In this document: positions 27,072-35,123 of the stretch, piece after piece | Numbering within the stretch: position 1 is the first letter of the stretch | Layout: each line of letters starts with the position of its first letter | NCBI RefSeq assembly: GCF_031157315.1 | Contig: NZ_JAVIFU010000031.1 | Location: 1-64,000 of the forward strand | DNA length: 64,000 bases | DNA from: Paenibacillus sp. LHD-38 | GTDB taxonomy: Bacteria > Bacillota > Bacilli > Paenibacillales > Paenibacillaceae | Reading direction: 5' to 3' | The notes under the pieces: model-generated | Told to the model about the DNA's origin: nothing | The model's input: only the letters and a program-made list of their open reading frames with translations | The model's database searches: none | Made by a program: the position numbers and the translations under genes

Positions 27072-27170
27072 TATATAAGAATTTATATGTTTTCACATAT
27101 AAATGTGCTTATATATCTCCGCGAAACGACTGCTTTTGCCACAGAGGACGGCGACAGCCGTTTACGCTTG
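27072..27170 (+). repeat. 99-bp dispersed repeat, copy 2
   Basis: Same length and strand as the other three copies. The inner hairpin ATTTATATG / CATATAAAT is perfect, within TATATAAG / CTTATATA. The distal part carries ACGGC / GCCGT around GACA. Confidence 0.9.
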
Positions 27171-27210
27171 TGCGTTACGGAAGGTTAAGAATCGCCGCGA
27201 CAGCGATGAA

Positions 27211-27251
27211 AAAAGGGATCAAGCGCCGGCTGCATTTGCTTGATCCCTTTT
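27211..27251. terminator. bidirectional terminator between repeat copy 2 and the GntR gene
   Basis: Perfect stem AAAAGGGATCAAGC / GCTTGATCCCTTTT with an inner GC-rich loop. It ends the GntR gene on the minus strand. Confidence 0.85.
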
Positions 27252-27275
27252 ATTTATGAAGTTTGAGCGTAAGCT

Positions 27276-27905
27276 TTAAAGCGAGTGAAGCAATTTATCC
27301 AAATGTTCGAGCGGTCTTTCGAGATTATGCTTCATTAAACGCGCGGCTGCTTCCGCATCGCGTGCTTCCAGCGCTTTTATAATGGCTTCATGATCATCCA
27401 CGGCGGCTTGCGACTCCCAATTCGGCCGTTTGATAAAGATATATTTATACCTTCTAATATGCATTTGCAGGGCGGAGCAAAAGGATAAGATATGTTGGTT
27501 ATTTGCGATATGTAAAATCGTTTGATGAAATTCTTCATCATATTCCATCGCTTCATAGAGCTGCTCATCGTTAACATACTCGTTGAAGCTTGCATTGATT
27601 GCGCGAAGCTGATCGATATGCTCCTGTTGGATGTTTTGGACCGCGAGCTCGGCTGCTAGTGCCTGAAGTGCGGTAAGGGGCGCGTACAGCTTTATGATAT
27701 CTTCCTTCTCCAGCGTCGTGACGCGCGTTTCCTTGCCGGGAAAAGTTTGGATCAGCCCTTGAACCTCGAGTAATTGAAAGGCTTCTCTTACTGGGGTGCG
27801 GCTTACGCCAAGCGCCTCGGACAGCTCGGTATCGTTTAGCTTCTCCCCAGGCTGGAGCGTGCCATCTATAATCCATTTTTGCAGCTGGCTTAAGGTACGA
27901 TTCAA
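27276..27905 (-). CDS. GntR (FCD-type) regulator, probably 5'-truncated
   Basis: 209 residues from a TTG at 27905, preceded in frame by a stop at 27921-27923. The winged helix is almost complete (IIDGTLQPGEKLNDTELSEALG, VSRTPVREAF) and the FCD domain follows with the helical metal/ligand-binding pattern (EYDEEFHQTILHIANN; NWESQAAVDDHEAI). Usual members have ten to twenty more N-terminal residues and a proper start. No ATG and no ribosome site are visible here. The truncation point coincides with the 5' break of the MFS gene on the other strand. It may be expressed weakly from TTG or be dead. Confidence 0.7.
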   Translation of the reverse strand: MNRTLSQLQKWIIDGTLQPGEKLNDTELSEALGVSRTPVREAFQLLEVQGLIQTFPGKETRVTTLEKEDIIKLYAPLTALQALAAELAVQNIQQEHIDQLRAINASFNEYVNDEQLYEAMEYDEEFHQTILHIANNQHILSFCSALQMHIRRYKYIFIKRPNWESQAAVDDHEAIIKALEARDAEAAARLMKHNLERPLEHLDKLLHSL

Positions 27906-29027
27906 TCGGTTGTCCCGGCATTATTTCCAATCCTAAAAGATTCGTTATCGCTCACCTACGCCCAAATCGGACTGATCTCGTTAATGATCAATATTACGGC
28001 GGCCATGCTTCAGCCCGTCATCGGCATATTATCCGATTCACATCCGAAGCCGATGCTGCTCCCAATCGGAATGTTGTTTACGATGGGGGGCGTGGCGGCG
28101 TTGTCCTATGCGACGCATTTCTGGATGGTGATGGCAGCCGTCATGCTGATCGGCGTCGGTTCAGCGGTTTTCCACCCGGCCTCCGCGCGCGTCTCCTATT
28201 TGGCTTCAGGGGCGAAAAAAGGTACGGGGCAGTCGATTTTTCAATTTGGCGGAAACATTGGACAGTCGCTGGCTCCCATTATGACTGCAGTGCTGTTCGT
28301 GCATACGGGTCAACAGGGGGTTATCTGGTTCGCTCTCGTCGTTACGATCGGCATTGTAATTCAATTCAATGTTGCAAAATGGTATGGGAAGCAGCTTGCG
28401 CTTGTGCCTGCCATTCATCAAAAAAACGCAGCTAAGCCAGCCTCGAAATTGAACGTATCGACAGGTAAGGTCATTTTTGCTATTACGATTCTAATGATTC
28501 TTGTTTTTTCTAAAAATGTGTACATCGCCGCAATCAGCAGCTATTATTCCTTTTACGCGATCGATCATTTTGGTCTCTCCGTCAGTCATGCGCAAATGGT
28601 GCTGTTTGTTTTTCTTGCTGCGAATGTCATTGGTTTATTGCTAGGGGGAGTGCTCGCTGATAAATTCAGCAGACGCAGCTTAATTTGGTTTTCTATTTTA
28701 GGAACGGCACCGTTTGCCCTGCTGCTGCCCTATGCGAATCTAACCTTTTCGGTCATCTTAATTTTCTTCACGGGACTTATATTGGCATCTGCATTTTCCG
28801 TCATATTGGTTTATGCGAACGAGCTGCTGCCGGGTAGGATTGGACTTGTCTCGGGTGTGTTCTTCGGAATGGCGTTTGGTCTTGCCGGCATAGGCTCGGC
28901 TATCCTCGGCAACTTAGCGGATGCCATGGGCATCGAGTTTGTTTTAAGATGCACTTCGTATTTGCCGCTGCTTGGTATGCTGACGATCCTGCTGCCTTCC
29001 GATCGGAAGGCTGCTGCAAGCAATTAG
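27900..29027 (+). pseudogene. MFS transporter (fosmidomycin-resistance type), 5'-truncated
   Basis: The frame is open from a stop at 27891 and family-like sequence begins at about 27900 with QSVVPALFPILKDS then LTYAQIGLISLMINIT. The N-terminal part that makes up TM1 in this family is missing. From an internal ATG at 27984, 347 residues remain with about eleven hydrophobic segments, including LLGGVLADKFSRRSLIWF and GSAVFHPASARVSYLASG. No start codon with a ribosome site lies upstream. The break faces the truncated GntR gene directly. Without TM1 the protein is unlikely to work. Confidence 0.72.
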
Positions 29028-29218
29028 GCCAAGTGGTAAAAGGGAAGTAAGGCATTTGGAATTGGCTGGAAGCATAAGGATAAGAAGGAAAGGCGAGGCA
29101 GCATTTTAATCGAAACGTATTCGAGGACGATTTTCTCACTAGGACAATTTCCGCGTTGTCCCCGCACACATACTATAATGGTGTATAGCCTAATCGGTGC
29201 TGGAAGGGGAGTAGCGCT

Positions 29219-29305
29219 GTGAGTAAGCGGACTTTAATGGTGGTATCGCTTGTCATTTATGCATTGCTAGCCATTTTATTCGTGGTTTTGTCTATTTTCG
29301 AATAA
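29219..29305 (+). CDS. 28-residue single-pass membrane peptide
   Basis: GTG 29219 follows GAAGGGG at a good distance. The product begins MSKRT and then is one hydrophobic helix (VVSLVIYALLAILFVVLSI) ending FE. A TATAAT-like -10 lies about 45 bases upstream and a strong terminator follows at once, so it looks like a complete small gene. A similar gene lies at 48326. Function unknown. Confidence 0.55.
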   Translation: MSKRTLMVVSLVIYALLAILFVVLSIFE

Positions 29306-29317
29306 ACACATAACAGC

Positions 29318-29365
29318 GCAAGGGCTGCCTCGTGAGTAGAATAATCTGCTGGAGGCAGCCCTTGC
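29318..29365. terminator. bidirectional terminator
   Basis: Perfect 14-base stem GCAAGGGCTGCCTC / GAGGCAGCCCTTGC between the small membrane peptide gene and the convergent AraC regulator gene. Confidence 0.85.
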
Positions 29366-29384
29366 TTATGGAAGAAAGCCATTA

Positions 29385-30299
29385 TTATTGGCCACGCGTT
29401 TCTTGACTAAGCTTCATTTTACGGTAATCCTTTGGAACAACACCCTTCGTCTCGCGAAAAATACGCGAAAACGTTTTATAGGATCCGTAGCCGACTTCGA
29501 GCGCAATTTCGGCGACACTCATATCCGTAGATACAAGCAGGCTGCACGCATGGCGCAAGCGCAAATCATGCAGGAAATGTACGAAGGTTTGTCCGGTTGT
29601 CTGCTTAATCACCTCGCTGATCCGGGAAACGCTGAGGGAAAAGCGGCTTGCAAGATCAGACAGAGCAAGCTCGTCCTGGTAATGGCGATGAATGTAATGG
29701 ATGATTGGCCATATGGAGGCGCTAGACCGCGAAGCGAGCTTGGAGACGGCCGTTGAAGGCGCTGCCTTGCGGCGATAACGGTCAAAGCAAACCAATATCT
29801 CTTTTAACTTCACTTGCAGCATCGTGCGCCGCCAAGGCTCTTTCCCCTTATACTCTTGGAACATCTCCTCAATCAGCTGTTTCATCCGTTCATTGTCAGC
29901 GCCGCTTAGCTGTACGAATGGAGGCAGCGTGTTCTGATCAATCAGATCCATAAGGCCCTCTTCCTGCCCTGGCTCCATTAATAGATCCATGCTGAACATA
30001 CAGTTATACAAAACCAAGGTGCTTCCGGGCTCCGTAAACAGCTCATGCACCTGGTAGGGCAATACGAATGTAAACGTGCCTGGCAGCATTTGATGCCGGG
30101 CATCGTTGATGGATTCGGAGCCTCTGCCGTCGGCTACATACGAAAATTCCAAAAAATCATGACGATGCGGACGAAAGCCGTGATAGAGGCGGTTCATGCT
30201 GATATGGAGAGGCGATGAGGTATTCATATTTGGATACGTTTTCAGATAATCAGGTATGTAAGTCATGAATGATTCAAATCCTCCGAAAAACTGAGACAT
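29385..30299 (-). CDS. AraC-family regulator with cupin sensor domain
   Basis: 304 residues from ATG 30299. Residues about 30-115 form an AraC-type cupin (HRHDFLEFSYVADGRG), and the last 100 hold two helix-turn-helices (LSDLASRFSLSVSRISEVI; VGYGSYKTFSRIFRETKG). No ribosome site precedes 30299. An internal ATG at 30266 has GGAGG thirteen bases upstream and may be the real start. It is divergent from the Gfo/Idh/MocA and isomerase operon and is its likely sugar-responsive regulator. Confidence 0.88.
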   Translation of the reverse strand: MSQFFGGFESFMTYIPDYLKTYPNMNTSSPLHISMNRLYHGFRPHRHDFLEFSYVADGRGSESINDARHQMLPGTFTFVLPYQVHELFTEPGSTLVLYNCMFSMDLLMEPGQEEGLMDLIDQNTLPPFVQLSGADNERMKQLIEEMFQEYKGKEPWRRTMLQVKLKEILVCFDRYRRKAAPSTAVSKLASRSSASIWPIIHYIHRHYQDELALSDLASRFSLSVSRISEVIKQTTGQTFVHFLHDLRLRHACSLLVSTDMSVAEIALEVGYGSYKTFSRIFRETKGVVPKDYRKMKLSQETRGQ

Positions 30300-30424
30300 T
30301 TAACGAAAAACAAGCACGATTTCTAATCCCGTTTATTCTAACATAAATAACGAGATCAAGCGTTAGCAAAATGAATGCTTATAAAACGAGCTTTGCCTTA
30401 TAAAAAATCGCAGGAGGAATTCTA

Positions 30425-31507
30425 ATGACTACTGAAAATAAAACGAGAATAGGCATTATCGGCGCGGGTAATATCGGCAATGTCCATGCAGGCGAATTTT
30501 CGAAGCTTGGTGACGATTGTGTTATTACGGCGGTAACCGACCTGGATTTGTCGCGCGCAGAGAAGATGGCGAAGCAGTTCGGCATTGAAAATGTAATCGC
30601 TTCAAATGATGAACTGATCGGGCGGTCGGATATCGATGCCATCATTATTGGCGTACCTAACCAATTTCATGCACCGCTGGCTGTACAAGCGCTAGCGGCT
30701 GGCAAACATGTGCTGTTGGAGAAGCCGATGGGCATCAACAGCGATGCAGCGCGTCAAATTTTAAACGCAAGCGAAGCATCGGACCGCATCGTTATGGTTG
30801 CTCATCAAATGCGCTGGGAATCTGTCGCGATGCAAATTAAAGAGCAAATTGATCGGGGCGAGCTAGGTAAAATCTATTCGGCGAAAACAGGTTGGTTCCG
30901 CCGCAAAGGCATTCCGGGCTGGGGCACATGGTTTACCCAAATGGATCAATCCGGCGGCGGTCCGCTAATCGATATCGGCGTTCATATGCTTGACCTTGCG
31001 TTATACTTAATGGGCAATCCGAAGCCAGTTTCGGTTTATGGCTCTACCTATGCAGAGTTCGGCCCAAGCCGCAAAGGGATCGGAACATGGGGAACGCCGG
31101 ATTGGGACGGAACTTATGACGTAGAGGATTTGGCAATGGCATTGATTAAAATGGAAGACGGCAGTACGCTTTCGCTGGAAGTGAGCTGGGCGGTCCACAT
31201 GGATACGGACAATTCCCCGTTCATACACGTGATGGGTTCAGAGGGCGGAGCCAGCTACCGCGGTTCCGAAGGCAAGCTGCTTACTGAAAAGTTCGATCGT
31301 CCCATTGAAAGCGTGCTGAGCAAATCGGACAATGACGAAGGAGAACGCGCACGTCTAAGCCGTCACTTCTTGGCATGCATCCGTGAAGGCAAACAGCCGA
31401 TTACTTCTGTGCTTTCAGGCTTTACGAACAACCTGGTGCTGGATGCCATTTACGAATCATCCCGCACGGGCAATGAAGTGAAACTGGATTGGAATTTAAA
31501 TAAATAA
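30425..31507 (+). CDS. Gfo/Idh/MocA family oxidoreductase
   Basis: A 360-residue NAD(P)-dependent sugar dehydrogenase. The Rossmann motif is GIIGAGNIGNVHAGEF, followed by the catalytic EKPMG lysine and the C-terminal domain with GGPLIDIGVHMLDLALYLMG. CAGGAGG precedes ATG. It forms an operon with the isomerase at 31538. Substrates of the family include inositols, sugars and sugar phosphates; this one cannot be assigned. GH95 and GH3 genes follow within 1.5 kb. Confidence 0.92.
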   Translation: MTTENKTRIGIIGAGNIGNVHAGEFSKLGDDCVITAVTDLDLSRAEKMAKQFGIENVIASNDELIGRSDIDAIIIGVPNQFHAPLAVQALAAGKHVLLEKPMGINSDAARQILNASEASDRIVMVAHQMRWESVAMQIKEQIDRGELGKIYSAKTGWFRRKGIPGWGTWFTQMDQSGGGPLIDIGVHMLDLALYLMGNPKPVSVYGSTYAEFGPSRKGIGTWGTPDWDGTYDVEDLAMALIKMEDGSTLSLEVSWAVHMDTDNSPFIHVMGSEGGASYRGSEGKLLTEKFDRPIESVLSKSDNDEGERARLSRHFLACIREGKQPITSVLSGFTNNLVLDAIYESSRTGNEVKLDWNLNK

Positions 31508-31537
31508 TATCATAGATGAAAATGAGGAGGTTTTTAC

Positions 31538-32374
31538 ATGTTGAGAGGGTTAACAGGCGCAGGGCTTGGACGTATTGAAAGCGATGAGCGCCTCATCGAG
31601 CTTGCTGGAGCATACGGCTTCCAAGCCGTAGATTTAGATGCCGGATCGCTTATCGAACGTCATGGAGTGGAGAAAGCACGAGACCTTCTGGCGAGCAATG
31701 GCTTGGTGATTGGATCGATCGGATTGCCTGTGGAATGGAGAACGACAGAAGAGGCTTTTCTTGAGGGTTTAGAAAAGTTGGCAAGTGCTGCTTCGGCAGC
31801 AGCGGCTCTTGGCTGCACAAGCTGCTGTACCTATATCCTGCCGTCAACGGATTTGAAAGCCGCGCGTTTCATGGCGCTTGCCACGCGCAGATTGCGTACC
31901 TGTGCGCAAATATTAGGCGCTTACGGAATTCGACTTGGTCTTGAATTCGTTGGCCCGCATCATTTGCGTACTCGCTGGGCGAACCCGTTTATATGGACGC
32001 TTGAGGAGACGCTGGAGTGGATCGACGCGATTGGCGAGAGTAATGTCGGATTGTTGTTTGATGCTTATCATTGGTATACGAATGAGTTGACCACTGCGGA
32101 TATCGAAGCGCTTCGCGCCGATCAAATCGTCCATGTGCATATTAATGATGCGCCAAACGTTCCTGTTGAGGAAGCACTTGATAATGGCCGGATTTATCCA
32201 GGTGAAGGTGTTATTGATTTGGCTGGTTTTCTGAAGTCACTTGCGAAAATCGGCTACAAAGGAACCGTATCGCAGGAGATTTTGACGGCAGAAGCGCCAA
32301 CACAGTCACCAGAGGAGCTTGTTCAGCGCTCTAAAGCAGGATTTGATAAGGTATTTGGAGCAGCAGGCTTGTAA
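31538..32374 (+). CDS. sugar phosphate isomerase/epimerase-like TIM-barrel protein
   Basis: A 278-residue AP-endonuclease-2-type TIM barrel. Key acids and histidines are seen at RLGLEFVGPHH, VGLLFDAYHWY, VHVHINDAP and GYKGTVSQEIL, the metal-binding residues of this family. GAGGAGG precedes ATG, 30 bases behind the oxidoreductase, so the two are co-transcribed. The pair would interconvert or oxidise a sugar released by the nearby hydrolases; the substrate is unknown. Confidence 0.9.
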   Translation: MLRGLTGAGLGRIESDERLIELAGAYGFQAVDLDAGSLIERHGVEKARDLLASNGLVIGSIGLPVEWRTTEEAFLEGLEKLASAASAAAALGCTSCCTYILPSTDLKAARFMALATRRLRTCAQILGAYGIRLGLEFVGPHHLRTRWANPFIWTLEETLEWIDAIGESNVGLLFDAYHWYTNELTTADIEALRADQIVHVHINDAPNVPVEEALDNGRIYPGEGVIDLAGFLKSLAKIGYKGTVSQEILTAEAPTQSPEELVQRSKAGFDKVFGAAGL

Positions 32375-32408
32375 ATTTTAAAAAGCTAGGTTCACTCTTA
32401 TTGTGCGA

Positions 32409-32448
32409 AATCGTTGTAGGCATCGGCAGGTGCTTACAACGATTTTTT
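32409..32448 (+). terminator. terminator after the isomerase gene
   Basis: Stem AATCGTTGTAGGCA / TGCTTACAACGATT with one wobble, then six T. It resembles the nikR terminator in its GTGCTTACA arm. Confidence 0.85.
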
Positions 32449-32453
32449 GTTTA

Positions 32454-32552
32454 TATATAAGAATTTATAAGTTTTCACTTATAAATGTGCTTATATATCT
32501 CCGCGAAACGATAGCTTTTGCCATTGAGGACGGCGACAGCCGTTTACGCTTG
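32454..32552 (+). repeat. 99-bp dispersed repeat, copy 3
   Basis: Same length and strand as the others. Its inner hairpin is ATTTATAAG / CTTATAAAT, so both arms changed together relative to copies 2 and 4. The rest of the 359-bp gap up to the GH95 gene shows no gene. Confidence 0.9.
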
Positions 32553-32733
32553 TTCTGCCTCATTCGTAACGGCAGCCGTCATTTAATTGAAGTGCTTGCC
32601 GCATGCAAGCGCTAATTTTCATATGAATTTTTACGAAATCTGATGGGTACTGTACGAGAGGTATATTCCGTTATGATGGATAATAACCGTTTTTTTATGA
32701 TCATAAAACGAGAGATAACAGGAGACCAACAAT

Positions 32734-35118
32734 ATGGGCTATGGGTCAGAGCAGGTACATCCGTTGAACCTTTGGTATAAGCAGCCGGCTTCCCGCTGGG
32801 AAGAAGCGCTGCCGATCGGCAATGGCCGAATGGGCGGCATGGTATTTGGCGGCGTAGATAAGGAACGCGTTCAATTAAATGAAGATACGTTGTGGTCAGG
32901 CTTTCCGCGCGATACGAACAATTACGAGGTATTGCGCTATTTAAAGCGTTCGCGCGAACTAATCAAGGAAAAACGATTTGTTGAAGCAGAACAGCTTGTA
33001 GAAGCAAAAATGTTAGGGACGAACACGGAATCCTACCAGCCTATGGGCGACTGGTACGTAGTGCAGCATTTTTCTGCGAATAATAGTCGGCCGGAAGACT
33101 ATGTCCGCAGGCTTGATATTGATTCAGGGATCGCTTCTACGCGGTTTCAAGTCGGGCAAACGGAATTTATGCGAGAGATATTCGTAAGCGCGGTCGATCA
33201 AGTGATATGCGCAAGATATGAAGCGAGTGGCGATCAATGTCTGGAGCTCACGGCTTCGCTGCAAGCACCGGTGCAGTTTGCTCTTTCATCTGCCGATGGC
33301 GTGGCAATCGTGCTGCATGGACGCTGTCCGAGCCATGTAGCAGACAATTATATGGGAGATCATCCAAGAGCCGTGCAGTATGAGGATAATCGCGCCATTA
33401 CTTTTCAGGCTAAGCTTCAAGTGGTTGTTGACGGCGGTCATGTATCGATAAGCAATGATAACGAGCTAACGATTCATGGCGCCCGTACGGCTACCTTTCT
33501 GCTCAGTGCCGCGACCAGCTTCGAGAAATTTGATCAACAACCTTTCAAGAGCGAGGCTGAGCTAAGCGAAAGAAATAACCATTTGCTCGCGGCAGCTTTA
33601 TCACTTGGCTATGAGCAGCTGAGAGAACGGCATACTCGGGATCACCGCCAATTATTTCAGCGGGTGAGCATCGATTTAGGACAAACGCCGAACGCGCTAT
33701 TACCGACCGACGAGCGTCTGGAGGCGTATAAGAGAGGCGAGCAGGATCCCCAGTTGGAAGCTTTGTATTTCCAATATGGCCGATATTTGCTTATGGCAAG
33801 CTCCCGTCCCGGGACACAGCCTGCTAATTTGCAGGGGATATGGAATGACCGTGTTCAACCGCCTTGGAACAGCGACTATACAACAAATATAAATACGCAA
33901 ATGAATTACTGGCCAGCCGAGCTGGCTAACTTGAGCGAATGCCATGAGCCATTGTTTCAGCTTATAGAGGAGCTTAGCGAGTCGGGCGCACGCACGGCAG
34001 CCATTCATTACAACAGCGCGGGATGGGTAGCGCATCACAATGTAGATCTTTGGCGGACATCGACACCGACCGCGGGACATCCGAGCTGGGCCTTCTGGCC
34101 GCTGGGCGGAGTTTGGCTGACTCAGCATTTGTGGGAGCATTATTTATACAACCCGGATGAAGCCTTTTTGCGGGAGAAAGCTTATCCCCTAATGAAGGGA
34201 GCGGCGCTATTTTGTTTGGATTGGCTGCAGGAGAACGAAGACGGGCTGCTGATGACGGCACCTTCCACTTCGCCGGAGAACAAGTTTTTGACCGCGCAGG
34301 GCGAGGTGAGCAGCGTAGCGGAATCGTCTGCCATGGATATTACCTTAATCGGTGAGCTGTTCGATCATTGCCTAATCGCGGCGGGGCTGCTGCAGCAGGA
34401 TGATTCGTTTGCTCAGCGGTTAGAAGAGGCAAGGCGCAAGCTTCCTCCGCTGCAAATTGCGCCATGCGGTTTATTGCAGGAATGGCATGAGCATTTCGAA
34501 GAGCATGAGCCAGGACATCGCCATGTTTCTCATCTGTACGGTTTATATCCGGGAACAACGATCAATTCGGAGGCTGCGCCAGAGCTGGTCGAAGCAAGCA
34601 GGCTATCCTTGGAGAGCCGCATCAGGAGCGGGGGCGGCCATACAGGCTGGAGCTGTGCGTGGCTCATTAACCTATACGCGCGACTCAAGGACTCAGAGTC
34701 CTCGTATCGCTTTATCCATACACTGCTTGCGCGATCAACGCACCCGAATTTATTCGATGATCATCCGCCGTTTCAAATTGACGGCAACTTTGGCGGTACG
34801 GCTGGCATAGCCGAGCTGCTGCTGCAAAGTCATTTGGATGGCATCGCGCTTCTGCCGGCGCTGCCTGCAGCTTGGCCGGACGGTTATGTTAAAGGCCTCA
34901 AGGCAAGAGGCGGCTTTGTCGTCGATATCGAATGGATTGGCGGAAAGCTGGCGGGAGGCCGAATTTACTCCACCCATGGAGCGGTATGCAGACTTCAATC
35001 CAAGGATTCTATCCGAATTCAGGCTTCTGATGGCATCTTCATAGACGCATCGAAGGCATTCAAGACCATTAAAAACGAATGGTATAGCATCATAATTGCA
35101 CCTAAAGAAGGGGAGTAA
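32734..35118 (+). CDS. GH95 alpha-L-fucosidase
   Basis: A 794-residue protein of the family that includes 1,2-alpha-L-fucosidases. N-terminal beta-domain (LWYKQPASRWEEALPIGNGRMG), helical linker, then an (alpha/alpha)6 barrel with GTQPANLQGIWND, TNINTQMNYWPAE and the catalytic-region motif FQIDGNFGGTAGIAE. ACAGGAGA precedes ATG. No signal peptide, so it acts inside the cell on imported fucosylated oligosaccharides. Some GH95 members act on galactosides instead. It is followed five bases later by the GH3 gene. Confidence 0.93.
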   Translation: MGYGSEQVHPLNLWYKQPASRWEEALPIGNGRMGGMVFGGVDKERVQLNEDTLWSGFPRDTNNYEVLRYLKRSRELIKEKRFVEAEQLVEAKMLGTNTESYQPMGDWYVVQHFSANNSRPEDYVRRLDIDSGIASTRFQVGQTEFMREIFVSAVDQVICARYEASGDQCLELTASLQAPVQFALSSADGVAIVLHGRCPSHVADNYMGDHPRAVQYEDNRAITFQAKLQVVVDGGHVSISNDNELTIHGARTATFLLSAATSFEKFDQQPFKSEAELSERNNHLLAAALSLGYEQLRERHTRDHRQLFQRVSIDLGQTPNALLPTDERLEAYKRGEQDPQLEALYFQYGRYLLMASSRPGTQPANLQGIWNDRVQPPWNSDYTTNINTQMNYWPAELANLSECHEPLFQLIEELSESGARTAAIHYNSAGWVAHHNVDLWRTSTPTAGHPSWAFWPLGGVWLTQHLWEHYLYNPDEAFLREKAYPLMKGAALFCLDWLQENEDGLLMTAPSTSPENKFLTAQGEVSSVAESSAMDITLIGELFDHCLIAAGLLQQDDSFAQRLEEARRKLPPLQIAPCGLLQEWHEHFEEHEPGHRHVSHLYGLYPGTTINSEAAPELVEASRLSLESRIRSGGGHTGWSCAWLINLYARLKDSESSYRFIHTLLARSTHPNLFDDHPPFQIDGNFGGTAGIAELLLQSHLDGIALLPALPAAWPDGYVKGLKARGGFVVDIEWIGGKLAGGRIYSTHGAVCRLQSKDSIRIQASDGIFIDASKAFKTIKNEWYSIIIAPKEGE

Positions 35119-35123
35119 CCATA

